Shown: positions 22,907 through 37,900 of the stretch, piece after piece | Position numbering within the stretch: position 1 is the first letter of the stretch | How the letters are laid out: every line of letters starts with the position of its first letter | DNA from: Syngnathus acus | Lineage: Eukaryota; Chordata; Actinopteri; Syngnathiformes; Syngnathidae | Assembly: GCF_901709675.1 (NCBI RefSeq) | Contig: NC_051088.1 | Coordinates: 9,638,193-9,702,192, forward strand | DNA length: 64,000 nucleotides | Direction of reading: 5' to 3' | Notes under the pieces: model-generated | Told to the model about the DNA's origin: nothing | The model's input: only the letters and a program-made list of their open reading frames with translations | The model's database searches: none | Translations under genes and position numbers: made by a program

Positions 22907-25900
22907 GTAAATATCTGGCTCCACATTGACATAATTCTCTTGTACACTTGCTTCGATTTTGTTTTTAAAATTACTGTATTTCCAGTGCATTCCTGTCACC
23001 AATTTCGTTTTTTTTGTGTGTGAATGTTTGTGGAAACTGATTTGTGTTGTCTTTTACAGTTAAGTCAAGATGAAGCCACCACATTCTATGATGAATTAAA
23101 TCACTACATATTTGAGCTGGTGTCCAGCTCGGATGTGAATGAGAAGAAAGGAGGGATTCTCGCAATAGGTAAACATTTAGTTGTGCTGTATCTTGTTTGT
23201 GTAGGTGTCGTGGAGGGTTTATCTTGCATGCTTGCACCGCACGTCCCTAAATGGTCAAGGTGTGGACAGCAAGAACAGCAGACTCAGCAAAGTTTGTTGC
23301 ATTAAATGATATACTCAATGTCTGGCTATTGTTTCCCCCCACAGTCAGTCTGATTGGAGTCGAGGGAGGCAATGCCACCAGGATTAGCCGCTTTGCCAAT
23401 TACCTGCGCAACCTGCTACCCTCCAGTGACCCAGTGGTGATGGAAATGGGTTCCAAAGCCATGGGTCACTTGTCTATGGCAGGGGATACCTTCACAGCTG
23501 AATATGTCGAGTTTGAGGTGAAGAGGGCCCTAGAGTGGCTGGGAGCAGACAGGAATGAAGGCAGACGCCACGCTGCAGTAAGTGGAAATACCCATTTGTT
23601 GGTGAAATAACTGTTTTTTGCATTTGTATTGTGACATTATTGTTTTTTTTTTTTTAGGTTCACTGAGAATAGATAGATGTGATAATTTAAAAGATAAAGT
23701 GACGTATGTCACTTTGTTCGAGCGACCAATGATGCACTTTGAAATACAGGAGCGACAAAGAATTGAAAACATATCACAAGCAATAAAAGGAATAAGGTGT
23801 TCATGGCCTAAATTAATTTCTGTCTTCTGTTTCAGGTATTGGTGCTTAGGGAACTGGCTGTGAGCGCACCAACCTTCTTCTTTCAGCAAGTGCAGCCCTT
23901 CTTTGACAACATCTTCTATGCCGTGTGGGACCCCAAGCAGGCCATCCGAGAGGGTGCTGTGTCTGCACTGCGGGCCTGTCTCATCCTCACTACGCAGAGG
24001 GAGACGAAAGAAATGCAGAAACCGCAGTGGTACAAAGTAAGGCCCTCAATCGTATCCACTCAAGTCACCTTTTAATGGTGGTGTCTTGACGCTTGAACGT
24101 TTCGTTGATGTGACAGCAAACCTTTGACGAGGCAGAGAAGGGCTTTGACGAAACCTTGGCTAAGGAGAAAGGCATGAATCGGGATGACAGGTTCCATGGT
24201 GCTCTCCTCATCTTGAATGAGCTGGTTCGCATCAGCAGCATGGAAGGAGAGGTGAGCCGTTTTCGTACACTTTAATAAACTGTTGCATTTTACTTTTTAT
24301 CGAATGCCATGGACAATGTGCTGACTATAATCGTCCATCAGCGCATGCGCGAGGAAATGGAGGAGATCACGCAGCAGCAGCTGGTGCACGATAAGTACTG
24401 CAAGGAGCTGATGGGCTTTGGGACAAAGCCCCGCCACATCACCCCTTTCACCAGCTTCCAGTCAGTGCAACCGCAGCAGTCCAACGCTCTCCTGGGCCTG
24501 TTGGGGTACAACACGCCGCAGGGCTTCCTCAGCTTTGGAGCTACTCCAGTGCCAGCTAAGAGCTCGCTGGTGGAGAGCAGATACTGCCGTGAGCTCATGG
24601 AGGAGCGTTTTGATCAGGTGAGTTTTATCAAATACTTTTTTAAAGCCTTTTGCTTTTGTTTTGCTCTATTATGCTGTCTGACTTGCTGGAAGTAAATCAA
24701 ATGTCATGTGAGAGAGCAAAATTGTTTGCTCCCAGGTGTGTCGTTGGGTGCTAAAATACAGAACCAGTAAGAATCCCCTCATCCAGATGACCATACTGAA
24801 TCTGCTGCCACGGCTTGGTGCCTTCCAGCCGCATACTTTTACTGGTGGGTCAAATTCACACGTAAAAAGTTTCTCATTGCTTGTTAATATGTCAGTCAAC
24901 ACAGAGGTTTACTGATAGAATATTTCGATGTGGATTACAGACCAATACCTGTCCGACACAATGGGCTATCTGCTGGCCAGTCTCAAGAAGGAGAAGGAGC
25001 GGACTGCAGCCTTCCAGGCTTTGGGCTTGCTGGTGGTGGCAGTCCGAGCTGAAATACAGCCCTATCTTTCCAAGATTCTGGAGATCATAAAGGCAGCTCT
25101 ACCACCTAAGGACTTTGCTCACAAGTCAGTATAGTCAGTCTTCAGTTAACATTCTTCCGAATATACGACCTTTGGAGATTACAAAAGTTGTGCAGCAATG
25201 TAAAGCTGGTGTTATATTCATGGCCTTGGAATATTATTTCTTGTAGATGTTTACTTTAATTATGACAAAAACACTGTCCTCGTAGAATAAGTTCTATTTC
25301 CGTTTGCCATCTTTCATGTGCAGGAGGCAGAAGTCCATCCAGGTAGACGCCACTGTGTTCACATGTATCAGCATGCTTTCCAGGGCTATGGGTCCCAGCA
25401 TCCAACCTGACATCAAGGAACTGTTGGAGCCCATGCTAGCTGTGGGCCTCAGGTATCATACATATTGCAATCTGCTATCTTTTCCATAGCAAGCTGCATG
25501 GATTCTGGGTGCTTGCATGGTGTGAAATGTGAAATAATTTTCAAAAACGTGCTTTCGAGTCCTTGACAAAAATGTCACATGATTCTGATGACCCAAATCA
25601 GAAAACGAGGGAGCCATGATTGGATGTTACCTGAGCCTTGAACAGCTGTGATGTCATTTTCAGTCGACAGCAAGTGGCGAAATGGCTGCCCTGTTTGATT
25701 GAGGAAAATGGGTGGATCTTGATGCTCAATGCAAAATTAATAAGAATATTAACCTAGGGGCAGCATAAACCATATTGAGTTAACTTCTCCTTTACGTGTA
25801 AATGATGTAGTGGCAGTGCTACATTTGACAAAGTTGTGTGTGTGAATGTCAAAACAAAAATGATGAATTTGACTCCCTGGGGAAAACCCTAATGCAACAC

Positions 25901-28900
25901 TTGATTGATTTTCCCTTTTATTGTCCTGTTTTCAGAGTAAAGCACATGTTGTGTTATGTGCCAGGAAAATCACACATAAATCAAATCATTGCAGAGAAAA
26001 GAATGTTAGGGGAAAAAAATCAAGTTAACATGTCACAGCTGTAGTTTTAGCCCATAACTTCAACGTGTCCTCTCTCTCTCTCTGTCCAGTCCGGCACTGA
26101 CAGCGGTGCTGTACGATCTGAGCCGCCAGATCCCGCAGCTGAAAAAGGACATACAGGATGGCCTTCTGAAGATGCTCTCGCTGGTTTTGATGCACAAGCC
26201 GTTACGTCACCCGGGCATGCCCAAAGGCTTGGCCTACCAGCTCGCGTCTCCAAGCCTTACCAACATCCCGGAGGCCAGTGATGTCGGCAGCATCACACTG
26301 GCCCTGCGCACTCTGGGAAGCTTTGAGTTTGAAGGTAAGAGCCTTGACATTAAAGTGTCCGGCCACCTTTCGAGAACTGCAGACAGAAACTGGTTTGCAT
26401 GAAGCGTTTTAAGGAGAGAAAATGGCCACAGGTTCGAAGTCAAGACAGGTTTAGACATTTTACACTCAGTAATGTTTAATTGCTCGAAATAGTCCTCAAA
26501 GTTTAACACATTTTGAAAGTTCAGGTAATTTCATTCTCGTGGCTCTGATTCAATTTCAACCGGACTGTTCTGCTTGTCTCCAAAGTGGAGAGAAAATGTA
26601 CTCCTGTTTTTTTTTTTAAAGCTTACCACCCAGACAAATAAAGCTTGTGCTATGATCTTTCATCAGGACACTCCCTCACTCAGTTTGTGCGCCACTGCGC
26701 CGACCACTTCTTAAACAGTGAGCACAAGGAGATCCGAATGGAGGCAGCTCGCACCTGCTCCCGTCTCCTCACCCCCTCCATACACCCCATCAGCGGCCAT
26801 GTTGTGAGCCAGACGGCAGTACAGGTTGTTGCAGATGTACTGAGTAAACTCCTCGTGGTTGGCATCACAGACCCAGGTAACTTGTGACAGACTTAGACTC
26901 AGGATGATCACGATCATAACGTCTCATTCTTACATTTGTCCCCATCCTTTTTCAGATCCAGACATACGCTATTGTGTGCTGGCGTCTTTGGATGAGCGCT
27001 TTGATGCCCACCTTGCCCAGGCAGAGAACCTACAGGCTCTCTTTGTGGCCCTGAATGACGAGGTGTTTGAGATCAGAGAACTGGCCATCTGCACAATCGG
27101 ACGTCTCAGCAGCATGAACCCGGCTTTTGTCATGCCTTTCTTACGCAAGATGCTCATTCAGGTATTAGACTGTGTGAATGCTGAGAAATTGGCACCTAAT
27201 TAAAGAAAAGTGATTCTTCTAATAACCTTTCTTTCACGTTATATCAGTCCTGTACATATCAATGTCATAAAGCTGATTATTAATTGTGCTGTGCCTATAA
27301 AGCACCTTCAGGGGGCAGTAAATGCCAAGCCATCAGATATTGCAGAGAGGAAGTTTGGGTAGTGTCTTTAGTGCAAGAAAGTTTAAACCCACAGTAGAAG
27401 AGTGCACATATAGGAGATAACAGATATGTTTATAAAAATAAAACAACTACAATCTTGTCCCAAATGTACAAACATATTGTATGAAGCGGAAGTGGTATAT
27501 GCACCAATATACACAGGAGACGGATGAAACGGGAACTACAAGCCTCTTTCTAGGAAGACCTTTCACATTTTGTCTATACAGAATCTTGCACAAGCCTGGG
27601 TAGCTTTACACTGATGCAATACCAAATATACATTATTTGTTGTTGGTTTTGTCTCAGATATTAACAGAGCTGGAGCACAGTGGTGTTGGCAGAAACAAAG
27701 AGCAGAGTGCCCGTATGCTGGGCCACCTGGTGTCGAATGCCCCCCGCCTCATACGGCCCTACATGGAGCCCATCCTCAAGGTACACCTGTGCTAAGTTGC
27801 CATTGTGAACGTGTATGTGACTAGAAACTTAACTAGACTTCTGAAACAGAAAATGGTTACTCTGTTTCACTAAAAATACCCTCTGTTGTCTTCAGGCTCT
27901 AATCCTCAAACTCAAAGACCCAGACCCCAATCCCGGCGTGGTTATCAGTGTCCTAGCCACCATTGGCGAGTTGGCTCAGGTAATGGTTAAGGCAGCAGAA
28001 GGCGCTAACTGGAACCAAACCAAACAGAGATCAAAGATTTTGACCATTACGTCACATTTCAACTTTTCTGCTGTACGAAACAAGAGCACAACTTGAAAAA
28101 GAATGAATGAAAGATATGAATATATGTATGTACTATAAGTTTGAAAAGCAAAAGCTTATTTTGAAGATAATGTAGTCGATGCAAACCTTCAAAACATACC
28201 GTAAGAGTGATTTATCACAAGTGTCAAATGAGGAAAATGTATGCAGCCTAATTAGCAAGAGCAATTCCTCAAAATGAATTTGACGGAACAGTTTTGGGAA
28301 ATAAATGTGATGTATTCTCTGTGTTCTCTTGTATAGGTGAGCGGTCTGGAGATGAGGAAGTGGATGGATGAGCTTTTTCCTATTATCATGGACATGCTGC
28401 AGGACTCCTCCTCATTAGCCAAGAGACAGGTAGGTGAACTTATTCAAAGTACTGTAATTATATTTCTGTTTTAGGAAGCTCGGATGAGCATAATTGATGA
28501 TTTTTAAAAACAATTGCACACCGAAGCTAGAATAGTTTGAATTAGTATTTTCAGGACAAGAACTAAACAAACTGAATAGTGAATTCACTGGAAATAAAGC
28601 TCAATGTGTTCCACGAGCTTGTTCGAATTTATATTAGTTTGTGTTTGAAAAATTAAGTTTCTCCTTTGAGAATAAAATGGAATTTCCCAGTGTCTGTACA
28701 GGTAAAATTTGAAGTAACATTATATCATAGGTCATTAAAGTGCAAAAAGTTGTACAAGTATGCAGAGTAACCGACAAATTAGCATTTCATGAAAGGAACA
28801 CGCCAAATGACTGTTTTGGTTCATATATCAAGTCTGCTTGTGGCTGTCCACTAGGTGGCGTTGTGGACTTTGGGCCAACAGGTGGCCAGCACAGGCTATG

Positions 28901-31900
28901 TGGTGGAGCCCTACCGAAAATACCCTTCCCTTCTTGAGGTGCTGCTCAACTTCCTGAAGACAGAGCAGAATCAAGGCATCAGGAGAGAGGTATGCACGAG
29001 TGCCTCTGTCCTCGTGTTACTCTCGCTTTCCTTAGTAGCGACACAATCACTCAGGAGTTCAGTGACACTTAATGAGGCCCAGCAGTTCACATATGCTAAA
29101 CAATGTCTGCTTGTCTGTTTTGATTTCAACCAATGAGTCATCATCACATGAATTCAAGCACTCCAAGATGCTTTCCTACTTTTCCGTAGAGACATGAAAT
29201 TTTGTGCGGTGATGTAATTGGTAATTGTTTGTTTCCCTACCTGTTACATAATGAGAGAATTAGGGAAGGCAGTGTACAAGAGTACATGTGATCTGGAGAG
29301 GAAAAAAATGACAAGTAAATTTATCTTTAGAAATAATAGTATCATAGAAAACAAGAAAAGAATAATTGAGCCACAGCCGTAGCATATGCCACTTAGTTGT
29401 TAACCATACTGTGTTTGTTAATTTACTGAGGAAAATTTTTACTGTAACCTATTTCATTAGAGCAGAAATCGTGTTTCCCCCCCCCACCCCACCCTGTTTT
29501 TTTTGGCGAGTGTTTATGCCGTGCTTTGTTACATTACGGACTCGTTTGGTTCACATTTCGAGTCACATTTGTTTTTTGAGTGATTGAAAAAATCCAAACT
29601 AGGCATCATGTTTTGCAGTAGTTAAAAAGAGCCAATGTTTCATTCAGATCCTACTTTTCCACTTACAAGGGAATAAATGAGGAAAACATTTGAGGTGCCG
29701 GTATGCCTTAATAGCCTTGGCGTGGGTCTATGCTCTGTCATTGCTCTTGGGGCTTGTGTGTTTTCAGAAAATATTCATAAAAATGTGCAGATTCCCACTA
29801 CTTAGATGACTTACTGTCATGGTTTGTATCCCCTCCAGGCCATCCGCGTTCTTGGCCTGCTTGGAGCTCTGGACCCGTACAAGCACAAGGTGAACATTGG
29901 CATGATTGACCAATCACGAGACGCCTCTGCAGTCAGCCTTTCTGAGTCCAAGTCCAGTCAGGATTCAGGTATGCCTATAAACACAGAAACTAATCTTTGC
30001 GTAGGCAGCACTTTTTATTGTACTCTGAATATTGATTAGTTAAACACTGCCATCTTTTTGTTCTTTTGAAAAAAAAAAAATGATATTAAATTCTCAGCAG
30101 CTGGAAAGTTTGCTCTGTACATCCACACCCACATCATGGGGTTAAAAAGCTGTCTGATCATTATTCACTCATGGGGACAATGAGCCATAATTTTTTAATA
30201 GGTGTAGTAGCTGCCTTATTACATTAACCATTATGGAAATTTGCAGCGTCTGCCACATTTTAACACGCATTCTGATCAAAAGACATTTATAGCCCAGCCA
30301 AAATAGATTATATTTGCATTTACATTTGAAAATATATATACTGCATATTTCAATGAGGCATGAAGGATCCAGTGCATTTGCTACTGCAAACTCCTGTGGA
30401 TGGTTTTGGAACACGTAGAGTTCTAAAAACAGAACATGTGACGGCGCAGTTAACGTTTCAGAGATGTGTGTAAAAGCAGTTTAACCAAGCCATTCAGCCT
30501 GTCAAATAAGACATTTTATATGGTTTGGGATTGACTTCATCAGCTTTTTTTGCATTTTGGGTTTTTATCGGGGTATCTAATTGTGCAAGAGTGAAAATTA
30601 TAATTCACCCCTAAGCCTCTATCACTGTTCAGACTCATGTATTCTGACTTAAATAAGGGCTTGAATTAAGTATACAAACATATCTTAGAAAGTAGATAAA
30701 GCGATAATTGTATGAGATAGATTTTGACACAAAATCTACATGTAACCATGTGCATCGAGAACCTCCGCCTACATCCCAGCTTGTGTCTTGACTTCCAGTA
30801 TGGTAATAGTCTTACCAGATAGTTCTTAAAGCTTATGGAGTCCAGCCAGACCTGAAGGATCAGGTTTTATGCGTTGGCAGATTTATTAGGGTCATTTAGT
30901 GGAGTGTGGGTTTTTAGGGCACCGATTTTGCCTGTCTCATTTGTCATTGGTTCTGCCCATCTTTTCTTTAACTGTCTTTTACTATTGCTCAAAATGACTT
31001 CAATATTTGTTATCATCAGTTCAGTTACTGCATTTAACCACATTGATTAGTTATTTTAAATAAGCAGCCCATTTGCTATCTTCTGCCACAAGTTGTAGAT
31101 TAGAACATGAAGGTACAGAGAGCAAAGATTCTCTCTTCAGTCTGCTGGCCAATTGACGGTCTGTTTAGTATGTCTACAGCCCTGAGTCTTCAGGGAGATG
31201 AACGCTCTTGCAGAAGCTCAGTGAGACCCTGAATATTAGACATCTGTCTAGTATCAGACGTCTGTCTAGTTCTCCACATTTGAGTGGCCACACTAAGACT
31301 ATAAGCATCACCTTTGGAGAAAAAAAAAAAACTACTCAGAAGGACACAGGGACCAAGAGTCAACCAACAGCTGTCATTTGAAGTTTGAGATTATGGTATG
31401 TCAAGGTAATGGCTTATTACAAAGACAACAATTGCCATAAATTCTTGAATTACCAGCACTCAAATATTACACAAAAAAAAATGTAGATGCTGACATTAGT
31501 CTTCATCAAATGCACTGAATAGAAGACTGCGCTACTATGCAGTTTACAAAAGGACAACTAAATAAAGCTGTGTATCCCGCCATTTGTGAATCTTCATTTT
31601 CACTATTCTCACACATATTGGAACTTTGTGATCCATTATGAGAAGCTATTTGTAGTGTAGTAGTTCAAATAGCAGAACCATGGAGCTGGTGTGGGAATCC
31701 AAATCGTGCGGATTGACTGAGAACGACAACACGACTGTTCCCGATGTTTCCATCATGTCCTGTCATTTTCTCTTCATCCCAGCTGACTACAGCACCAGTG
31801 AGATGCTGGTCAACATGGGAAACTTGCCCCTGGATGAGTTTTACCCCGCCGTGGCCATCGTTACTCTGATGCGCATCCTGAGAGATCCGTCACTGTCTAA

Positions 31901-34900
31901 CCACCACACCATGGTGGTCCAGGCTGTTACCTTCATTTTCAAGTCTCTGGGCCTCAAGTGTGTCCAGTTCCTACCGCAGGTCATGCCCACTTTTCTCAAC
32001 GTGATTCGCGTCTGTGACGCCAGTATCCGAGAGGTAGGTCGCACTCCAGGTGGGCTCGGATGGTATCCAGTTCCTTGGAGTTAATAACACCGGTATTCAC
32101 CTATCCGGAACCGGTCTTATTCTCTTTCCTCCTTGTGTTTCGCCAGTTCCTCTTTCAGCAGATGGGAATGGTCGTGTGCTTTGTAAAGATCCACATCCGC
32201 CCCTACATGGATGACATATTCACCCTCATCAGAGTGAGTAATCATGTTTACTTTCCATCCTTGTAATTACGGTCCCCACTTTTCCTCATCACCGAGGATG
32301 TTCCAATGATTTAATATGTCACGGATGAGATGAGCAATGGGGAAGAAGGAAGACCTCGAGAGAAGCTTAGAGCAAAGGACTAACACCGGTTGCAGATGTT
32401 TTCGCAAATTCTCTCATTTGGAACACGTTCATTGATTAGTCATCTGGTCTGACTGTGAATTCTTTTCAGAGTAGCCTACAGCGAAATACCTTTTGGGATA
32501 CATTCCATTATTTTGCAATTTCAGTCTTAATGATAACAGGGCCCACTTGGTAATAAAGAGCTTCCAGTTGTTGCTATCTATAGCACTGGTCAAAAGCCAG
32601 CTTGAATTAGAGATGCCTTTGTGTGTCCCTAAAAGTATTATTGACACTGATTTCTGAAATGTCTTGTGTTGTAACACATCAGGTTTTTCAGATATTGTTT
32701 TTCAATTTGACCTGTAAAAGCTTGTGCAATATGGATTTTATTACGTTTAAAAAGAACATTCCACCTGATGCGCAACTTAACTTCTAATTTGTAAATATTA
32801 TAATATAATAATAATAAGCATTACAAAATATATTACTGTATTACATATTGTGTTTTTTATGAAACCCTAACGTGCTGGAGACAAAACAAGGGCAGATTCA
32901 GAATCAGCACAAAAAATTCAAATAGTAAGGTTTCATCATACATTTATTTTCTCAAGGTTTTGTGTGTTGGAGGCTCTGTCATGAGAGGTTTTTCAGAGGT
33001 AATGCTTGTGTTCCTTGACGTCCGGTTTTCAAACAGTGATCACGTCAGTCTCTTTACACAAGCAGCTTCAAGGTGGAGGTTGTGCTCTCCATTTGACTCT
33101 TGTAACCCGATCAACCTCTATGAATGATGTCTGTCCCCCACGTCACAGAAGAGAGCACATCACAGGCAGTTTATTACACAACATGGCACTCAAGGGAGGA
33201 CCTGAAGAATCATATCAAATGTAGTCATTCAAATCTTTCCATTCAAGCTTTTCCAGCCTCCCAATTCCTTCACACACTTCATTACACATAACATTGGTAG
33301 CTGCAGTTATCAGCTCTGCGGTATGATTTCCACTCAAATCGTCCAGTTCTTTGTCACTCTTAAAACTGACTCATGATACTCACCCTTATCACATGATGCC
33401 GAACGACTGCTAAAGCCAAAGAGTCCTCTGCACTGGAACACAATTAAATAGCAAGGCCCAAAATATCATAAGACTTTATTTGTATGTGTACTTCCTTTCA
33501 ACTTTAAAATCACTTCTTCAATGGTGATAAATCCTCGAGAGAAATGATTGAAAGAACCACGCGGATGTGTCTCAAGTCCCACCGCGTTAATAAAAGGCAA
33601 GTGAAACAAAGAATCTATTCATTTTTTTCCGGCCTAACTGCTGCATCCAGATGAGGGGGCTGGAATAGTCATTCCCACCGTCCACTCATTTGTTCGGTAG
33701 TCAGCAGCCACAGGCTGGAAAGGCAGGAAGTCAGCATTTGCCCCGTGGCTACTTGAGCAAAAACACCCCCATCAGTCATTGGTACTTCAGGTGCTCTGTC
33801 TTAACTCCACGGGCCAGAATCTCTCAGGAACACAGTGGTCATGCCCAGTAACTCTTCCTAAAATAGTGTCAAAATCCTTACCGCAATGCGATGTCATCTT
33901 ACTTACCAGTAAATATCCTCACCTCTCTCCCACTCCCGACTAATATTATGACACTCCCTTTTCCTGGATCCAACGCATGAAAACGACTCTAACTCAGAAG
34001 AAAAGCCTTTTGTCCCATTTTCTCAGACCCCACATAAATCCTCATCACTAGACCAGAGCCGGTAAAAGGCTTTGGAATCCACACTCTGAATATGCGATAC
34101 CGCACATAAAAAAAATTACACATGTCCCATAATTGGAATAACATTTAATAAGGTCACTCATATTTTATAACAACCTTCAACTTTGTGCATGTTTTTTTAC
34201 TTGAATGTCATTTGGTTTGTGCCATATACGTATTTGATCGGACTTTCTGATCGTTTTAAGCCACAAAGTGATATTTTGCTGGCCAGGTATTTTTAAGAGG
34301 CCCGTATCCTTTATCAGTGTACACTTTTTTAGTTACTTTATGACTGAAACAACCCACATGCACACGTGCCTTGAATTCACATGTCAACATTGAACAGCAA
34401 CAACACAGAAGTAAACAATAAGAGGTAAATCAATAGACAAATCATATTATTTTCCCCCAAAAAAATCAATTCTGTTTTTGAAAGAAGCTTATTACTGTTT
34501 TTAAGACGATCAGATTTTTTATTTAGTAATTGTGCCACATGGGTGCAAAGAAAAAGAAAGAAAGAACGATACTAAAACTGGAATGAGTGCAAATCCATCT
34601 CTAGAGTCTAATAGTTTGTGATAGTCTTGCGACTCATGTAGGCTCATAGAATTACTCTTCCTGCTCAAATCTTAGCAAACAAAATAACAAATGCATACTC
34701 TATGGTTATTTTACTATTGTTACCGGGTAAACTAAAGGATACTTTTGTTTTTCAGGAGTACTGGACACCTAACAATCCCATGCAGAACACCATCATCCTT
34801 CTGATCGAACAGATTGTGGTGGCCCTGGGGGGAGAATTTAAACTTTACCTGCCACAGCTCATCCCGCATATGTTGCGTGTCTTCATGCATGACAACAGCA

Positions 34901-37900
34901 CTGGACGCGGTGTTACTATTAAGGTAAGTGCAGGGTTGCGCTCCCACAAAAACAACAATCTTTGTTCGAAACGCACCACTTGAAACAATGACGGCTGGTG
35001 AAGACATGCGCCTCCTAAACACCCACCACATTTTATGCGTTTGTATAGTTTTTGAAATTTCGCCCCAGACTGAAAATATATTGCATCAGGTTGGAAGATA
35101 TGTCAGAATCAGAATCATCCGAATGTATCACACCACTTTATTACGGGGTGATGAAATTATATATATATAACTACACTTGACCTACTGATGTATGTGGATT
35201 ACTGTGATTATAATTGAAATACAAATAATTAGTTCCAGGGTCAAGCTGCCACCTTCAGAAAACCGGTATTGAATTTAATAATTTTCTCATTCAATTCCAT
35301 ACAAGAGGAAAAATAAGTAAGCCACGGATGTTACAGTATATAAAAACAGTAAAGCCGTTTGCCTTAACTTGGATATGAAGTGAAAACACAGCTGTCTGGT
35401 TTACGTCACGCAACCTCTGGTATACATTCTTCTGGTCACACATTCTTCTGTGAATGCACCTTGTTGAGGCCGGTTGTCTTATTGAGGAACCAAACAAAGT
35501 GAATCTATCCTTTTGTTACCTGTCTTGTATCGTCATGCAATGTTTGTGCAACTTTGTACCTGTGGGCTGTTGCCATTTGGAGGTTGCGATATAGTTGATT
35601 GGATTCCAGTTCTGTCTTCTGTTGTCTCCATTCAACTCATTCAGGGCTAAACTGTTTGTAATATAAAAAATACAAAAACTGCAGACCTGCAACATCCATT
35701 CACTCTTGTGTTAGGTGCTTCTATCTGTTTTTATTTTCCTAGAAAATGGTTCATGTTTCAGGGTAAAGGTCAGGCCATAACGACATTATGCTAAATGGTC
35801 ATGCAGTGCATTTGCCCTCGCTACCGGTTAGTCTCCGAGGCTGTAGTATTAGATAACTGCAGCCTGTAGACTGGGTCATCTGAGTCAGATCTGGGTCTAG
35901 ATTTGACTCTAGAGGATTGGGGGGGTTGTACAAAATATAGGGAAATGGGACTCCGGTTACCCACTAATCCAAAGGACAAGAAAAACATACTTCCATCATT
36001 CCAAGGAAGCGTTCATTCTATAGTACGGCCGTCTTTCAGCATGCACATGCACCCTTGCCCGCCTCCACTTCTGCTTCCTGCTGTCGCGCCATGTGCACAT
36101 TGAAAAGGGGCGCCGACTTCTGCTCAATATGTTTTAGCAGCTGGAGGTATTCTTACGCGCAACATTTCATAACACACTGGGATTGTTGCTAAAGAATCTT
36201 TTTAGAATCGAGTGTGCTATCAATTATTCCAACGGTTGCCAGATAATTTTATACAGTGAGTAAATGGTGATGCCATAAGAGACCGATTAAGATGTTTGTG
36301 ATGAATCGTGTGCTTTCATCTGCAGCTGCTGAACGCCATCCAGCTTTTCGGTGCCAATCTTGATGACTACCTCCACCTGCTGCTGCCTCCGATTGTCAAG
36401 CTATTTGATGCACTCGATGTGCCCCTGCAGGCCCGCAGGTTTGTACCACACGTCTGTCAATGGAGTGTTGTGTTTTCCTGAAAATGCTCTTTAGTTGAAC
36501 CTCACTCAGTCATAAATCTCTATTTGCATTAGAACATGTTCTTTACAATATGTTGTATTTTAATATTTGGTTTATTGGTATTTTCTTTACAGCGTTAATT
36601 ATGTTTGACCCCCCGCCTTCCTTCTCTGTGTCACAGGGTTGCCTTGGAGACTCTGGACAGGCTAACGGAATCCCTGGACTTCACCGACTACGCGTCCCGC
36701 ATTATCCACCCCATCGTCCGGACGCTTGACAGCACGGCCGACTTGCGCCCCACATCCATGGACACGCTGTCCTCGCTCGTGTTCCAGTTGGGAAAAAAGG
36801 TAGCTCTTTGCTCTCAGTGGGGCTCTCAGATGGAGTGATTATTCAGTAGAACGCTTCCCGCCTTCCCACTGCTGTATGAACGGTATTTCAGTTATCCCGG
36901 CACCCCCCCCCTGCCCTTTATTACTTCCCGTTAGACAGCTTATGTCATGGTCTGTTTGTCAGTGGGGGGGTTCCGTTTATGAGCACGGATAAGGTCACAT
37001 TTACTCGGCCTCCTCCCAGGCTTTACCCTTCCTCATTCATCAACACTATCGTTAGCATTCCTCATGTAGCCACGTCTGGCAACATGCGAAAAGGAAGCTT
37101 TTGATGTAAGCCCCATAAGTAGTTTGATCCTCATTTATTTGGCATATGGGTAAAGGGATTTAAGGGTAAACAAAATTAAATGTGTAATTAAGCCCTTATA
37201 TAGCCTTTTATTTACTTTCCTTCACCTTGCTTCCATCTGCAGTACCAAATCTTCATCCCCATGGTAAATAAAGTGATGCTGAAGCACCGGATCAACCACC
37301 AACGCTATGACATACTCATATGTCGCATTGTCAAGGTGAGCACCTCTCCCTGTTGTATGAAGTAAAACTACAGAAAAATACATCTTTACACTAATTTGCC
37401 CTAATTAAGTATTTAACAGTCATATGGTAATGCGAAATTTCCGAGAGAAAAAAAATCATAAAAATCAAACAAAACCCTATACATTCATTTGTAACATCAA
37501 CAAATAATTAATAGTAATTCACAAGAATAGATATGCGCTTGTTAATTCACAAAACATTGTTTCAGGTCAGCCCGGTTAGTCTGCGTGTGGCCTCTTTTTT
37601 TTTTCCCCATGCGTGTGGTCCTTTCATGTCTGTTCATAACAGGGCTACACTCTAGCAGAAGAGGAAGAGAATCCTCTAATCTTCCAGCACCGCCATCTAC
37701 GCGGTAACCAAGGTGATACATTGGTCAGTGGACCGGTGGAAGCAGGACCAATGAAGAAACTTCACGTCAGCACAACAGCACTTCAGAAGGTCAGAAAGAA
37801 TAAGAAAAACAGCAGTGTGTGCAAATTACGGAATCAAACCAACCACAGCCTTGTGTGCAAGACATTTTAGTTAACTTGAGGTGGTGACTTAAAAACAGCT

